A stretch of 64,000 nucleotides of DNA from Planotetraspora silvatica (GCF_016863315.1 NZ_BOOQ01000013.1:232340-296339), one strand, 5' to 3'; shown: positions 1 through 8,963, counted from the stretch's first letter. Translations and numbers: made by a program. Notes: a model not told the origin generated them from the letters alone.

Positions 1-2
1 TG

Positions 3-896
3 GGCTGGCGCGTGCTCTTCGGCCTCGGCGCGGTGCTCGGGATCGGCATCCTGCTGATCAGGCGGATGGTGCCGGAGAGTCCCCGGTGGCTGGCCATCCA
101 CGGCCGCGAACGGGAGGCCGAGGACATCGTCGGGGACATCGAGAGACAGGTCCGCGAGGAGAGCGGCAGGGATCTGGAGCCGCCCGCCGGTGAGATCAGG
201 ATCACCCAGCGCACCCACACCCCGCTGACCGAGGTGGCCGCCACGTTGCTGCGCCGCTACCCGAAGCGGACGGTCGTCGGGCTGGCGCTCTTCGTCGGGC
301 AGGCCTTCCTGTACAACGCGGTCTTCTTCACCTATGCGCTCGTGCTCGCCACGTTCTTCAAGGTCCCCGCAGGCAGCACGCCCTGGTACCTGATCCCCGT
401 GGCCATCGGCAACTTCCTCGGGCCGGTGCTGCTCGGCAGGTTTTTCGACTCGGTGGGCCGCCGGGCACTGATCGCGGGCTCCTACATCGTCTCCGGCCTG
501 CTCCTGCTGGGCACGGCGGCGCTCTTCCACAGCGGGGTCCTCTCGGCGGGGACGCTGACCGCCTGCTGGCTGGTGGTGTTCTTCTTCGCGTCGGCGGGAG
601 CGAGTTCGGCCTACCTGACGGTCTCGGAGATCTTCCCAATGGAGACCAGGGCCCTCGCGATCGCCCTGTTCTACGCGGTCGGGACGGGGCTCGGCGGCAT
701 CATCGGCCCCGTGCTCTTCGGCCGCCTGGTGGAGAGCGGATCGGTGGGCAACGTCGCGCTGGGCTACGTGGTCGGCGCGGTCCTGATGATGGGCGCCGGC
801 GCGGTCGAATGGTTCATGGGGGTGGAGGCGGCCAGGCGATCGCTGGAGGACATCGCGCAACCCTTGAGCGTCCAGGAGGAGCGGGTGGCGGGATGA
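3..896 (+). CDS. MFS transporter, sugar-porter-like (5' end outside window)
   Basis: This is the C-terminal part of a major facilitator superfamily permease. The reading frame is open to the window edge (residues GWRVLFGLGA), so the gene begins upstream. After the first helix the RRMVPESPRWL stretch matches the sugar-porter signature PESPRWL at the end of helix 6. A hydrophilic central loop follows, then six hydrophobic segments. The stretch GRFFDSVGRR (about nt 436-470) is the second-half loop motif of the family. The substrate cannot be read from sequence; sugar, aromatic-acid and other metabolite transporters all share this signature. No downstream partner is obvious, because the next gene is a tiny basic protein with its own ribosome-binding site. 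Confidence 0.85.
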   Translation, partial: GWRVLFGLGAVLGIGILLIRRMVPESPRWLAIHGREREAEDIVGDIERQVREESGRDLEPPAGEIRITQRTHTPLTEVAATLLRRYPKRTVVGLALFVGQAFLYNAVFFTYALVLATFFKVPAGSTPWYLIPVAIGNFLGPVLLGRFFDSVGRRALIAGSYIVSGLLLLGTAALFHSGVLSAGTLTACWLVVFFFASAGASSAYLTVSEIFPMETRALAIALFYAVGTGLGGIIGPVLFGRLVESGSVGNVALGYVVGAVLMMGAGAVEWFMGVEAARRSLEDIAQPLSVQEERVAG

Positions 897-965
897 CAGC
901 CCGAGCGGTGGGTATCACCCTGTCTGATGCCATAAGGGGCAACATGTCATACATTCGGGGGAATT

Positions 966-1091
966 ATGGCTGAGGCGCCGAAGAAGAAGCACGCCAAGTC
1001 CACGGCGAAGGCGAAAAAGACGGCCATCAAGGAAGCCCGCTCGATCAAACAGGCCAAGAGGGACAGGCGGACCACGGAAGCAGGCGAGTGA
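966..1091 (+). CDS. Small Lys/Ala-rich basic protein, 41 aa
   Basis: A 41-residue reading frame starts at ATG 966 behind a GGGGGA ribosome-binding site and ends at TGA 1089-1091. It begins MAEAPKKKHAKSTAKAKK and is very rich in Lys, Ala and Arg, with no Cys or hydrophobic segment. The composition resembles histone-H1-like tails or nucleic-acid-binding tails of actinobacterial proteins, but no family is recognised. The good start context and the skewed but coherent composition argue for a real gene. A role in nucleic-acid or polyphosphate binding is only inference. Confidence 0.55.
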   Translation: MAEAPKKKHAKSTAKAKKTAIKEARSIKQAKRDRRTTEAGE

Positions 1092-1200
1092 CCGGCGCGA
1101 TCCGTGTCCGCCCGGCGGATGTGCCCGCGTGCCCTGCTCGCGGGCATTCCGCGTCCGCCGCAAGGGGTCGCCTACGGGCATCGCCACACATATGACATTC

Positions 1201-1219
1201 ATCCTGATAAATACAGGAT
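1201..1219. promoter_or_regulatory. AT-rich inverted repeat upstream of PH-domain gene pair
   Basis: A perfect 6-bp inverted repeat, ATCCTG-ATAAATA-CAGGAT, lies 46 bp upstream of the first PH-domain gene in a locally AT-rich stretch. It could be an operator or a small hairpin in the leader. Nothing else supports a function. Confidence 0.25.
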
Positions 1220-1264
1220 CACCCCCACTGCTTGCTTTCAGGAGCTTCGGGCAGAGTTGAGGGC

Positions 1265-1756
1265 GTGGAAACCACGACCCTCCGCCCCCCTCAGCACCGG
1301 GTGAGCCGCACCGCCCGGTGGTACTGGGCCGCCCGCGCCGCCTTCGGCTGGCTGGTCCTCATCGCCGTCCAGGTCATCTGGCTGGTCGCGGACGGCGACG
1401 ACGTCGGCCTTCGCCTGGCCGCGCTCGTCGCCACCGTGATCGTCGCGGTGACGCACGTCACCGTCATGCCGCTGTGGCGCTACAACGTCCACCGGTGGGA
1501 GACCACCCCCGAGGCCGTCTACACCCAGTCGGGCTGGTTCAAGCAGGAGTGGCGGATCGCGCCCGTTTCCCGCATCCAGACCGTCGACAGCGCCCGGGGC
1601 CCGTTCGAGCAGTTGTTCAGGCTGGCCAACGTCACCGTCACGACCGCCTCCGCCGCCGGGCCGGTCCGCATCAGCGGGCTCGACCGCGAGACGGCGCAAC
1701 GGCTCGTCGACGAGCTCACCGCGAACGCGCAGGCCACCGCGGGTGATGCCACATGA
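1265..1756 (+). CDS. Bacterial PH domain membrane protein, YdbS-like
   Basis: Predicted membrane protein of 163 residues from GTG 1265, chosen because GAGGG precedes it; an in-frame TTG at 1232 is less likely. Two hydrophobic helices (about residues 20-65) are followed by a bPH2 (DUF304/YdbS-type) domain. In that domain, YNVHRWETTPEAVYTQSGWF and the PVSRIQTVD segment with the LFRLANVTVTTASA strand are typical. The gene overlaps the next PH-domain gene by 4 bp (ATGA), so the two are translationally coupled, as ydbS and ydbT homologues usually are. In Bacillus this pair has been tied to resistance to certain bacteriocins. The role here is unknown. Confidence 0.85.
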   Translation: METTTLRPPQHRVSRTARWYWAARAAFGWLVLIAVQVIWLVADGDDVGLRLAALVATVIVAVTHVTVMPLWRYNVHRWETTPEAVYTQSGWFKQEWRIAPVSRIQTVDSARGPFEQLFRLANVTVTTASAAGPVRISGLDRETAQRLVDELTANAQATAGDAT

Positions 1757-3444
1757 CGAGCACGACAGGCGCCGAGTGGCGGCGGCTGAGCCCCCGGATG
1801 CTGGTGGTCCACCCGATCCAGGAGGTCGTCCGGCTCGCCCCGGCGCTCATCGGCCTGCTCGTGGCCGGATCGAGCAGCGGCGGCCACGGCCCCCTCTGGA
1901 GCCTCGCGGGCCTGGTGGTCGCGGTCCTGTTCGGCACGCTGCGCTGGTTCACGACCACCTACCGCATCACGCCCGAGCACGTCCAGGTACGCAAGGGTCT
2001 GGTGCATCGCAAGGTGCTGACCGTGCCCCGCGACCGGGTCCGCACGGTCGACGTCACCGCCAACATCCTGCACCGCGTGCTCGGCCTGGCCAGGGTCGAG
2101 GTGGGCACCGGCCGGTCCGACAGGAAGGGCGGCGGCGAGCTCAAGCTCGACGCGCTCGGCGCCCGTGAGGCCGCGGGCCTGCGCGGGGAGCTTCTGCACC
2201 GCGAGAGCCGTACGGCCGGCGCACCCGGGGAAACTGCCATGGGGACCGCCATGGACACCGCCGGGTACACGCCCGAGAGCGCGGGCACGCCCGCGGCCGC
2301 CGTGCCTGCCCCGCGGCAGGCCGGCGTCGAGACGGAACTCGCCGCTCTGCGGCCCGAGTGGATCCGGTTCGGGCCCTTCACCCTCTCCGGGCTCATCACC
2401 GTGGGCATCATCGCCGGTTTCGTCTCCCGGCTCGCGTCCGAGGGCAACGTGAATCTGGGGCAGATCGCACCGGTCAAGAGCACGCTGGGCTGGTTCGGAT
2501 CTCTCTCCCTGCCGTTGGAGATCGCGGCGGGCGTCCTCATCCTGGCCGTCTTCGTCATGATCGCCTCGACGCTCGGCTACATCCTCGCCTTCTGGGGATT
2601 CCGGCTGACCCGCCATTCCAGCGGGACGCTGCACGTCAACCGGGGTCTCATCACCACGAGAGCGACGACCATCGAGGAGCGGCGCCTGCGCGGCCTCGAG
2701 GTCAGCGAGCCCCTGCTGCTGCGTGCCGTACGAGGCGCACGGCTGATCGCCGTGACGACCGGGCTGCGGGTCGGCCAGGGCGCGCAGCGGGGCGGCTCGA
2801 TGCTCCTGCCGCCCGCCCCCCTGCGGGAGGCACAGTCCGTGGCCACGCGGGTGCTCGGCGGCGACGCCGCCACGGTCTCCGGGCCGCTGGTCCAGCACGG
2901 GCCAGCGGCCGCACGGCGCAGGTTCACCAGGTCCCTCGGCGTGGTCGTCGCGTGGATCGTGGTCTGCCTCGTGTTGTGGGAGTGGTCGGACCTGCCTGCC
3001 TGGACCTGGGTGGCCGGGCTCGCCCTGCTGCCGGTCACCGCGCTGATCGCGGCGGACCGGTACCGGAACCTCGGGCACGCCCTCGTGGCCGGCCACCTGG
3101 TCACCCGATGGGGTTCCCTCGTCCGCAGGCGCGTGGTCCTGGAGTACGACGGGATCATCGGCTGGAACGTCGAGCGTTCGTTCTTCCAGCGTCGTGCCGG
3201 GCTCGTCACCCTGACCGCGACCACCGCCGCGGGCCGCCAGGGATACCGCGTGCAGGACGTCGGACTGGGCGAGGCCCTCCGGCTCGCGTCGGCAGGCTCG
3301 CCCGGCCTGCTCGATCCGTTCCTGTCAGGCGGAAGGCCCTCGTCACGGCACGAGACGCAGGTCCCAGGCGAACCGCGCGTCCCAGGCGAACCGCGCGTCC
3401 CGGGCGGGCCGTCGGACATCGCGCATCCCCTCATCTCCGGCTGA
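1753..3444 (+). CDS. Bacterial PH domain membrane protein, YdbT-like (three bPH2 repeats)
   Basis: Large partner of the preceding gene, 563 residues. Three bPH2 domains can be seen, each after a pair of hydrophobic helices: about residues 70-150 (TTYRITPEHVQVRKGLVHRK, RVRTVDVTANILHRVLGL), 285-380 (RLTRHSSGTLHVNRGLI, EERRLRGLEVSEPLLL) and 445-530. The C-terminus carries a short repeated VPGEPRVPGEPRVPGGP tail encoded by an 18-bp tandem repeat. The gene starts at ATG 1753 inside the stop of the upstream gene. Localisation is the cytoplasmic membrane; the molecular function of this family is not established. Confidence 0.85.
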   Translation: MTSTTGAEWRRLSPRMLVVHPIQEVVRLAPALIGLLVAGSSSGGHGPLWSLAGLVVAVLFGTLRWFTTTYRITPEHVQVRKGLVHRKVLTVPRDRVRTVDVTANILHRVLGLARVEVGTGRSDRKGGGELKLDALGAREAAGLRGELLHRESRTAGAPGETAMGTAMDTAGYTPESAGTPAAAVPAPRQAGVETELAALRPEWIRFGPFTLSGLITVGIIAGFVSRLASEGNVNLGQIAPVKSTLGWFGSLSLPLEIAAGVLILAVFVMIASTLGYILAFWGFRLTRHSSGTLHVNRGLITTRATTIEERRLRGLEVSEPLLLRAVRGARLIAVTTGLRVGQGAQRGGSMLLPPAPLREAQSVATRVLGGDAATVSGPLVQHGPAAARRRFTRSLGVVVAWIVVCLVLWEWSDLPAWTWVAGLALLPVTALIAADRYRNLGHALVAGHLVTRWGSLVRRRVVLEYDGIIGWNVERSFFQRRAGLVTLTATTAAGRQGYRVQDVGLGEALRLASAGSPGLLDPFLSGGRPSSRHETQVPGEPRVPGEPRVPGGPSDIAHPLISG

Positions 3445-3536
3445 ACGTCACATACCATGACGGCGCCGCCCTCTCGCCGGAGCTGGGATGACAGGCTCCG
3501 GAGCCCGGCGGACCGCACCAGTGCTGGAGGAGCCCG

Positions 3537-4550
3537 ATGACCCGTTACGGCCCCATGTTCGGCCCCGACGTCACCTTTCTCGGGGTCGGACGATGCGACC
3601 TGGACGACGCGGAGACCTACGCCGGGGCGGACGTCGTCATCGTCGGCGCGCCCTTCGACGGCGGGACGTCGCACCGTCCGGGCGCGCGCTTCGGGCCGAG
3701 CGCCATCCGGCAGGCGTGCTACCTCCCGCACGACGGCTCCCGGCCGAGCCTCGCCCTCCGCGTGGACGCGCTCCAGGATCTCCGGGTGCTGGACGCCGGC
3801 GACGTGGAGACCTACGCCGGTGACATCGAGGGCAGCCTGCGCGCGATCGAGGACGCGGTCGCCCGAGTCGCGGCCTCGGGCGCGATCCCCATCGTGCTCG
3901 GCGGCGATCACACGGTGGCTCTGCCCGACGCCACCGGCGTGGCCCGTCACCACGGTTTCGGCCGGATCTCCATGCTGCACTTCGACGCCCACGCGGACAC
4001 GGGGGACGTCGAGTTCGGGCATCTGCACGGCCACGGCCAGCCGATGCGCCGCCTGATCGAGTCCGGGGCCGTCCGCGGCGACCGGTTCCTCCAGATCGGC
4101 CTGCGGGGGTACTGGCCGGGGCCCGACGTCCTCGACTGGATGGCCGGGCAGAAGATGCGCTCCTACGAGATGACCGAGGTCGTCGCCCGGGGTCTGGACA
4201 CGTGCCTCACCGAGGCCTACGGCATCGCGCTCGACGACTGCGACGGCGTCTACCTCTCGGTCGACGTCGACGTCTGCGATCCCGGGCACGCCCCGGGGAC
4301 GGGCACCCCCGAGCCTGGCGGCCTGTCCGCCCGGCAACTGCTCGACGCCGTCCGGAGGACCTGTTACGAACTTCCGGTCGTGGGCGTCGAGATCGTCGAG
4401 GTCGCGCCGCCGTACGACCATGCGGAGATCACCGCCTACCTGGGGAACCGCGTCGTCCTCGAGGCGCTGTCCGCCATGGCCCGCCGCCGCAAGGACGCCG
4501 CGGAGGGCACCCGCTGGGACCCCGCCCGCCCTCTGCTCGACGGCCGCTGA
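3537..4550 (+). CDS. speB: Agmatinase / arginase-family ureohydrolase
   Basis: Binuclear Mn ureohydrolase, 337 residues, which hydrolyses agmatine or a related guanidino compound to urea and an amine. All metal motifs of the ureohydrolase fold are present: GGDHTVALP, HFDAHADTGD and SVDVDVCDPGHAPGTG, in the usual order and spacing. The N-terminus (GAPFDGGTSHRPGARFGPSAIR) is the agmatinase-type substrate loop. The start ATG 3537 has CTGGAGGA upstream. The gene stands alone between the PH-domain pair and the cell-wall genes, so the physiological substrate (agmatine, guanidinobutyrate or guanidinopropionate) cannot be fixed from context. Confidence 0.9.
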   Translation: MTRYGPMFGPDVTFLGVGRCDLDDAETYAGADVVIVGAPFDGGTSHRPGARFGPSAIRQACYLPHDGSRPSLALRVDALQDLRVLDAGDVETYAGDIEGSLRAIEDAVARVAASGAIPIVLGGDHTVALPDATGVARHHGFGRISMLHFDAHADTGDVEFGHLHGHGQPMRRLIESGAVRGDRFLQIGLRGYWPGPDVLDWMAGQKMRSYEMTEVVARGLDTCLTEAYGIALDDCDGVYLSVDVDVCDPGHAPGTGTPEPGGLSARQLLDAVRRTCYELPVVGVEIVEVAPPYDHAEITAYLGNRVVLEALSAMARRRKDAAEGTRWDPARPLLDGR

Positions 4551-4643
4551 CTCGTCCGGAAACGGTTGCTTTGCGCGAACCCGTGCCGCACACTACTCGC
4601 ATGATCGGCGACCGGCTGATCACGCTACGTCGATCTGACCGGC

Positions 4644-5768
4644 GTGCGTAGGGGTGTGCACCGGGGGCGTGTGGCGCTCCTGGCCGTCGTCGTCTCCTCC
4701 ATGATGCTGACCGTGCTCGGCCGCCTCTGGTACCTGCAGGTCGTCTCGGGTCCGTACTACGCGAGGGCGGCGGCTGACTCACGCCTGCGCACGGTGCCCC
4801 TGCCCGCGCCGTGGGGCCGGATCCTCGCCGCCGACGGCCGCCCGCTGACCGCGGACGCCCTCGTCGGCCGCGGTGGGCTGGAGACGTGGTACCGCGCCGA
4901 CCTGGCGGGCCGTGCCGGCGTCCGCGAACTGGCCGTGGACAGCAGGGGAACGGTCACCCGGGTCCTGGGCGAACGCGGGCCTCAACCGGGGAACACGCTG
5001 ACGACCAGCGTCGATCCGCGGATCCAGCGCCTGGCCGAGCAGGCGCTCGCCGTCGTCGCCGCGAAGGCGGGACGGGAGTCCACGGGCGCGGTGGTCGTGC
5101 TGGAGACCTCGACCGGGCGCGTGATCGCCCTCGCCGGCCACGCGGGCCGGGAGACGCACGGCGGCGCCATGGGGCTGGACACCGAGAGCCTCTCCGGAGC
5201 CTCCGGAGCGCTGATCGCGCAGCGGGCGCCCGGGTCCGCGCATGCGATCACCGCTGCGGGAGCGGCGGCGGCGTTCGGCTTCGGGCGACGCACCGGGATC
5301 GACTTACCGAACGAGGCGACGGGCTACATTCCGGACTCCGTGCATCCGGAGCACGGCCCGGCCGCCGGCCAGGGAGAGGTCCTGGTCACCCCGCTCCAAC
5401 TCGCCACGGCCTATGCCGCCGCCGTCAACGGCGGGACGCTCTTCAGCCCCCGCCTGGCCATGGCCGTGGTGCGGCCCGACGGCACGGTGGTGCGCACGAT
5501 CGCCCCGCCCGCCGCCGGCCGGGTGGCGGCCTCCCCCGAGACCATGCGCGGCATCCGGCACACCCTCGCCGCGATCTCGTCCCGGGGCTCGGCCCTCGAC
5601 GTGCACGGCGGGCCGGGCACATCCTGGTCCGCGTGCTACGTCCCCGCCGAGACCCCCCGGTATGTCGTGGTCGTGGTGTCGTCACGGGCCGGAGGCCACG
5701 CGGCCGACTCGGCGGCGCGGACCATGCGCGAGGGCATCCCCCGGCTCAGCACGACCCGCGGGACATGA
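4644..5768 (+). CDS. Degenerate PBP2-like protein (inactive transpeptidase) coupled to RodA
   Basis: A 374-residue protein of the class B penicillin-binding (FtsI/PbpA) family, far below the usual 500-700. It keeps the membrane anchor and N-terminal pedestal (RLWYLQVVSGPYYARAAADS, PWGRILAADGRPL), the GRGGLETWYRADLAG motif and the late GIDLPNEATGYIPDS and GQGEVLVTPLQLATAYAA blocks. The central catalytic part is collapsed. Where SxxK should follow PGS there is SAHA (residues 198-201, no Lys), the SxN region is deleted, and the KTGT box reads GPGT (323-326). It should not form an acyl-enzyme. The frame is intact and overlaps the RodA gene by 4 bp. The start is GTG 4644, or GTG 4656 with GGGGT before it. 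Likely a scaffold or activator rather than a pseudogene. Confidence 0.8.
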   Translation: MRRGVHRGRVALLAVVVSSMMLTVLGRLWYLQVVSGPYYARAAADSRLRTVPLPAPWGRILAADGRPLTADALVGRGGLETWYRADLAGRAGVRELAVDSRGTVTRVLGERGPQPGNTLTTSVDPRIQRLAEQALAVVAAKAGRESTGAVVVLETSTGRVIALAGHAGRETHGGAMGLDTESLSGASGALIAQRAPGSAHAITAAGAAAAFGFGRRTGIDLPNEATGYIPDSVHPEHGPAAGQGEVLVTPLQLATAYAAAVNGGTLFSPRLAMAVVRPDGTVVRTIAPPAAGRVAASPETMRGIRHTLAAISSRGSALDVHGGPGTSWSACYVPAETPRYVVVVVSSRAGGHAADSAARTMREGIPRLSTTRGT

Positions 5769-6892
5769 CGCCCCTCCCGGCGTGGTCGGCGCCGTTCGCC
5801 GCGCGCACGCCCATGGACCCGGGATTGCTGGTCCCGTCGGCCGCCCTCGCGGGCATCGGCCTGCTCCTCGTGGGCTCGGCCACCCGGGCCGATCCCGGCT
5901 CGGTCTTCGTCCAGCGGCAGGCGTTCAGCGTCTGCCTCGGGCTCGCCCTCATGTGGCTCGTGTCCCGGTCGGAGCCACGGGTCCTGCGGGCGTACGTCCC
6001 GGTGGTCTACCTGCTCGGGATCGCCGGCCTGGTCGCCGTGCTCACCCCGCTCGGCCGTACGGTCAACGGTTCGCAAGCGTGGATCGTGCTCGGCCCCGGG
6101 CTCGGGTTCCAGCCGTCCGAGTTCGCCAAGGTGGCGACGATCCTCGCGCTCGCCGGCGTGCTGGGCGGGCGGGGCGATTCCGGGCGGCCGGGCGGCCGGG
6201 CCGTGCTCCTCGCCCTCGCGCTGACGGCCGCGCCGGTGCTTCTGATCGCCATGGAACCCGACTTCGGCACGGCGCTCGTCTTCTGCGCCGTGACCATCGG
6301 CATGATCACACTGTCCGGGGCGCGGATGCGCTGGCTCGCCGGGCTGGCCGCGCTGAGCGGTCTCGGCCTCGTCCTGATGTGGCGACTCGCCCTCCTGCGG
6401 CCCTACCAGCTGCGACGGTTGTCGGTCCTCCTCGATCCCGAGGCCGATCCGCTGGGCTCGGGTTATCACGCCACCCAGGCGCGCATCGCTGTCGGCTCGG
6501 GCGAGGTGTTCGGGACGGGCCTGTTCCGGGGCGGGCAGACCGCGGGCCACTTCGTCCCCGAGCAGCACACCGACTTCATCTTCACGGTGGCCGGTGAGGA
6601 ACTCGGCTTCCTCGGCGCCGCCTCCATCGTGCTGCTGGTGACCCTGCTGCTCTTGCGAGGCCTGTGGATCACGGCCTCCAGCGCCTCGTCGTACGGCACG
6701 GTGCTCGCCGGCGGGGTGATCTGCTGGCTGGCCTTCCAGGCGTTCGTGAACATGGGCATGACGATCGGCATCGTGCCGATCACGGGCCTGCCGCTCCCCT
6801 TCGTCTCCTACGGAGGCTCCGCCATCGTCGCGGCCTTCGCGGCCGTCGGCCTGCTGGACGCCGTCAACCGGACTCGTGAGGCCGTGCCGTAG
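5765..6892 (+). CDS. rodA: SEDS-family peptidoglycan glycosyltransferase (RodA/FtsW)
   Basis: Polytopic membrane protein of 375 residues that polymerises lipid II into glycan strands, normally working with a class B PBP. The true start is ATG 5765, within the stop of the pseudo-PBP. About ten hydrophobic segments are visible. SEDS signatures are present: VNGSQAWIVLGPGLGFQPSE, EPDFGTALV, the large-loop EQHTDFIFTVAGEELGF containing the catalytic-type Asp, and the C-terminal GLPLPFVSYGGSA. It therefore looks catalytically competent, in contrast to its coupled PBP-like partner. Lone rodA-pbp pairs in actinomycetes are often paralogues used in sporulation or hyphal growth; that role is inference here. 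Confidence 0.9.
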   Translation: MTPLPAWSAPFAARTPMDPGLLVPSAALAGIGLLLVGSATRADPGSVFVQRQAFSVCLGLALMWLVSRSEPRVLRAYVPVVYLLGIAGLVAVLTPLGRTVNGSQAWIVLGPGLGFQPSEFAKVATILALAGVLGGRGDSGRPGGRAVLLALALTAAPVLLIAMEPDFGTALVFCAVTIGMITLSGARMRWLAGLAALSGLGLVLMWRLALLRPYQLRRLSVLLDPEADPLGSGYHATQARIAVGSGEVFGTGLFRGGQTAGHFVPEQHTDFIFTVAGEELGFLGAASIVLLVTLLLLRGLWITASSASSYGTVLAGGVICWLAFQAFVNMGMTIGIVPITGLPLPFVSYGGSAIVAAFAAVGLLDAVNRTREAVP

Positions 6893-6907
6893 GGCAGGCT
6901 TGGGGGA

Positions 6908-8023
6908 ATGCGGAGCAAGCTGGGCAGCCGGGTGGCGGAGGCGGCGGAGATCGCGCTGGCCACCCGGAAGCATGTGACGGCCCTCGACGTGCTGACCGGT
7001 CTGCGCTGGCTGCGCGGCCGCGATGTGGACACCTGGCGGCAGGGACGGGCCGGCGACCTGGAACGGCTGGCGGCCGTGGACGCCTCCCGCATGGCGGAGG
7101 CGATCGCGCACCTGCGCGAGTGGGCGGTCGACGGCGGCCTCGTCGCCAACGAGGCGGCCTACACCTCCGCGGGCCGGGACCGGCGGCCACTGCGCTTCAC
7201 GACCGCGGGCGGCGAGGAACTCGAGCGCTCGTTCCGCGTCCACTGGGTGTCGCCGGACATGACCGAGGCGGCCCGCCGCCGCCTCGAGGAACGGCAGAAC
7301 CGGGCCCCTGACCTCGTGGCCGTCGCGCCGGTCGAGTCGTGGACCTGCGCGGGCTGCGCGGCCACGACGCGCGTGGACACCGCGGCGCGAACGACGGAGC
7401 CCGCAGGGGATCGTACGGCGGACCTGACCGGATTCATGATCACAGAAGCGGACCAGCCGTTCTGCCTGACGTGCGCGGACATGGATCACCTGCTCTTCCT
7501 CCCCGCGGGCGACGCCGCGCTCAGCCGCCGGGCCAAGAAGGGCAGCGGCCTGTCGGCCGTCGTCGTCCGGTACAACCGGCGGCGCAAGCGCTACGAGCGG
7601 CTCGGCATCCTCGTCGAGGAGGCGGCGCTCGCGCTGGCCGAGGAGCAGTGCTTCGCCGACGAGGAGGTACGGCTCCGCCGCCGCGAGCGCGACCGGGAGC
7701 GGCGGGCGGGCGAGGACGTGACGTTCCAGGCGGCCATGGCCGGGGAGATCCGCCGCCTGTTCCCCGGGTGCCCGCCGGATCGGGCGGAGGCCGTCGCCCT
7801 CCATGCCGGGCAGCGCGGCAGCGGCCGGGTCGGCAGGACGGCGGCCGCCCGCGTCTTCGACGAGAACGCGATCACTCTCGCGGTGGTCGCGAGCGTGCGC
7901 CATCTGGACACCGACTACGACCGCCTGCTGATGTCCGGCGTCCCCCGGATGGAGGCCCGTGACCGGATCCGTGCCCGCGTCGAGGAGGTCCTGGCCGGCT
8001 GGCGGAGCGCTTCACGACGTTAG
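6908..8023 (+). CDS. DUF2293 domain-containing protein
   Basis: A 371-residue soluble protein. The C-terminal third contains the DUF2293 pattern, IRRLFPGCPPDRAEAVALHA with GSGRVGRTAAARVFDENAIT and VRHLDTDYDRLL (about residues 275-355). The middle has four Cys in two CxxC pairs (CAGCAATT about residue 144; CLTCADM about residue 188) that could hold a zinc. The N-terminal region is helical and Arg-rich. It starts 15 bp after rodA, with GGGGGA-like sequence before ATG 6908, and ends 8 bp from a convergent kinase gene. The function of the family is unknown; nucleic-acid binding would fit the basic composition and possible zinc ribbon. Confidence 0.8.
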   Translation: MRSKLGSRVAEAAEIALATRKHVTALDVLTGLRWLRGRDVDTWRQGRAGDLERLAAVDASRMAEAIAHLREWAVDGGLVANEAAYTSAGRDRRPLRFTTAGGEELERSFRVHWVSPDMTEAARRRLEERQNRAPDLVAVAPVESWTCAGCAATTRVDTAARTTEPAGDRTADLTGFMITEADQPFCLTCADMDHLLFLPAGDAALSRRAKKGSGLSAVVVRYNRRRKRYERLGILVEEAALALAEEQCFADEEVRLRRRERDRERRAGEDVTFQAAMAGEIRRLFPGCPPDRAEAVALHAGQRGSGRVGRTAAARVFDENAITLAVVASVRHLDTDYDRLLMSGVPRMEARDRIRARVEEVLAGWRSASRR

Positions 8024-8031
8024 GCGCCGTC

Positions 8032-8922
8032 TCAGCGGACGCGGCCGACCATCCTCGCGTACATCCGGCCGGGGCTCGGGACCGACGACTGGTCGAGGAA
8101 GCCCGGCAACATGGGCAGGTCGACCGCGAAGGGCTGCAACCGCTGATAGAGCGTGTAGGCGTCGGAAGGCCGGTCGTCCGGGTGCTTCTCCAGCAGTTCG
8201 GCGATCAGCCGGTCCAGCTCCGGCGGCACACCGGTGACGCGCGGCGGGCGCTCCTTGACCTGCTTGTCGAACACCGCGTACTCCGTGGGCCCGGTGAACA
8301 GCTGCCTTCCGGTGAGCATCTCGTGCAGGACGCAGCCGAGCGCGTAGAGGTCGCTCTTCTGGTCGGCCACGCCGCGCTCGATCTGCTCAGGCGACATGTA
8401 CGCCGGAGTGCCCAGGATCTGGCCGACCCGGGTGAACTGGGCGGAGTCGCCCTCGCGGAGGATCGCGAGCCCGAAGTCGAGCACCTTGACGCTGCCGTCC
8501 GGGCAGAGCATGAGATTGGTCGGCTTGAGGTCACGGTGGCAGATGGACAGCGCGTGCGCCGCGGTGAGCACCGCGCACGCCTGGGCCGCGATCGCCGCCG
8601 CCCAGGGGACGGGGAGCGGGCCGTGCTCGCTGACGAGGTCGGCGACCGTCACCCCCTCGATGAACTGCATGACCTGGAAGAGCCGCTGCTCGTGGGTCCC
8701 GAAGTCGTACAGCACCGGCGCACCGGGATGGTCGAGCCGCGCGAGGATCCGGGCCTCGCGGATGAAGCGGCGCTCCAACTCGTCGTCGGGCCCGCCCGGC
8801 AGGCGGAGGAACTTGACCGCCACCCTCCGGTCGAGCCGCCGGTCGTGACCGCCGTAGACGGCTCCCATGCCGCCCTGGCCCAGGGGCAGGTCGTCAAGCT
8901 CGTAACGGTCGCCGATGACCAT
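8032..8922 (-). CDS. Ser/Thr protein kinase (Hanks type), soluble; module 1
   Basis: A 296-residue kinase domain without a membrane segment. The Gly loop LGQGGMGAVY, the catalytic Lys in RRVAVKFLRL (K37), HRDLKPTNLM, LDFGLAI and GTPAYMSPEQ are all intact, so an active kinase is expected. The start ATG 8922 follows GGAGGG on the minus strand. The gene begins 41 bp after the stop of the upstream DNA methyltransferase gene, and the two appear to be one transcript. It closely resembles the kinase at 50629-52080, for example in the EHGPLPVPWAAAIAAQ segment and the LLEKHPDDRPSDA region. Both follow paralogous methyltransferase genes, which argues for a conserved functional pair. Confidence 0.9.
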   Translation of the reverse strand: MVIGDRYELDDLPLGQGGMGAVYGGHDRRLDRRVAVKFLRLPGGPDDELERRFIREARILARLDHPGAPVLYDFGTHEQRLFQVMQFIEGVTVADLVSEHGPLPVPWAAAIAAQACAVLTAAHALSICHRDLKPTNLMLCPDGSVKVLDFGLAILREGDSAQFTRVGQILGTPAYMSPEQIERGVADQKSDLYALGCVLHEMLTGRQLFTGPTEYAVFDKQVKERPPRVTGVPPELDRLIAELLEKHPDDRPSDAYTLYQRLQPFAVDLPMLPGFLDQSSVPSPGRMYARMVGRVR

Positions 8923-8963
8923 GCACCCTCCAGTCGGCCTGTCCGGGGGCAAAGCTACACCTT

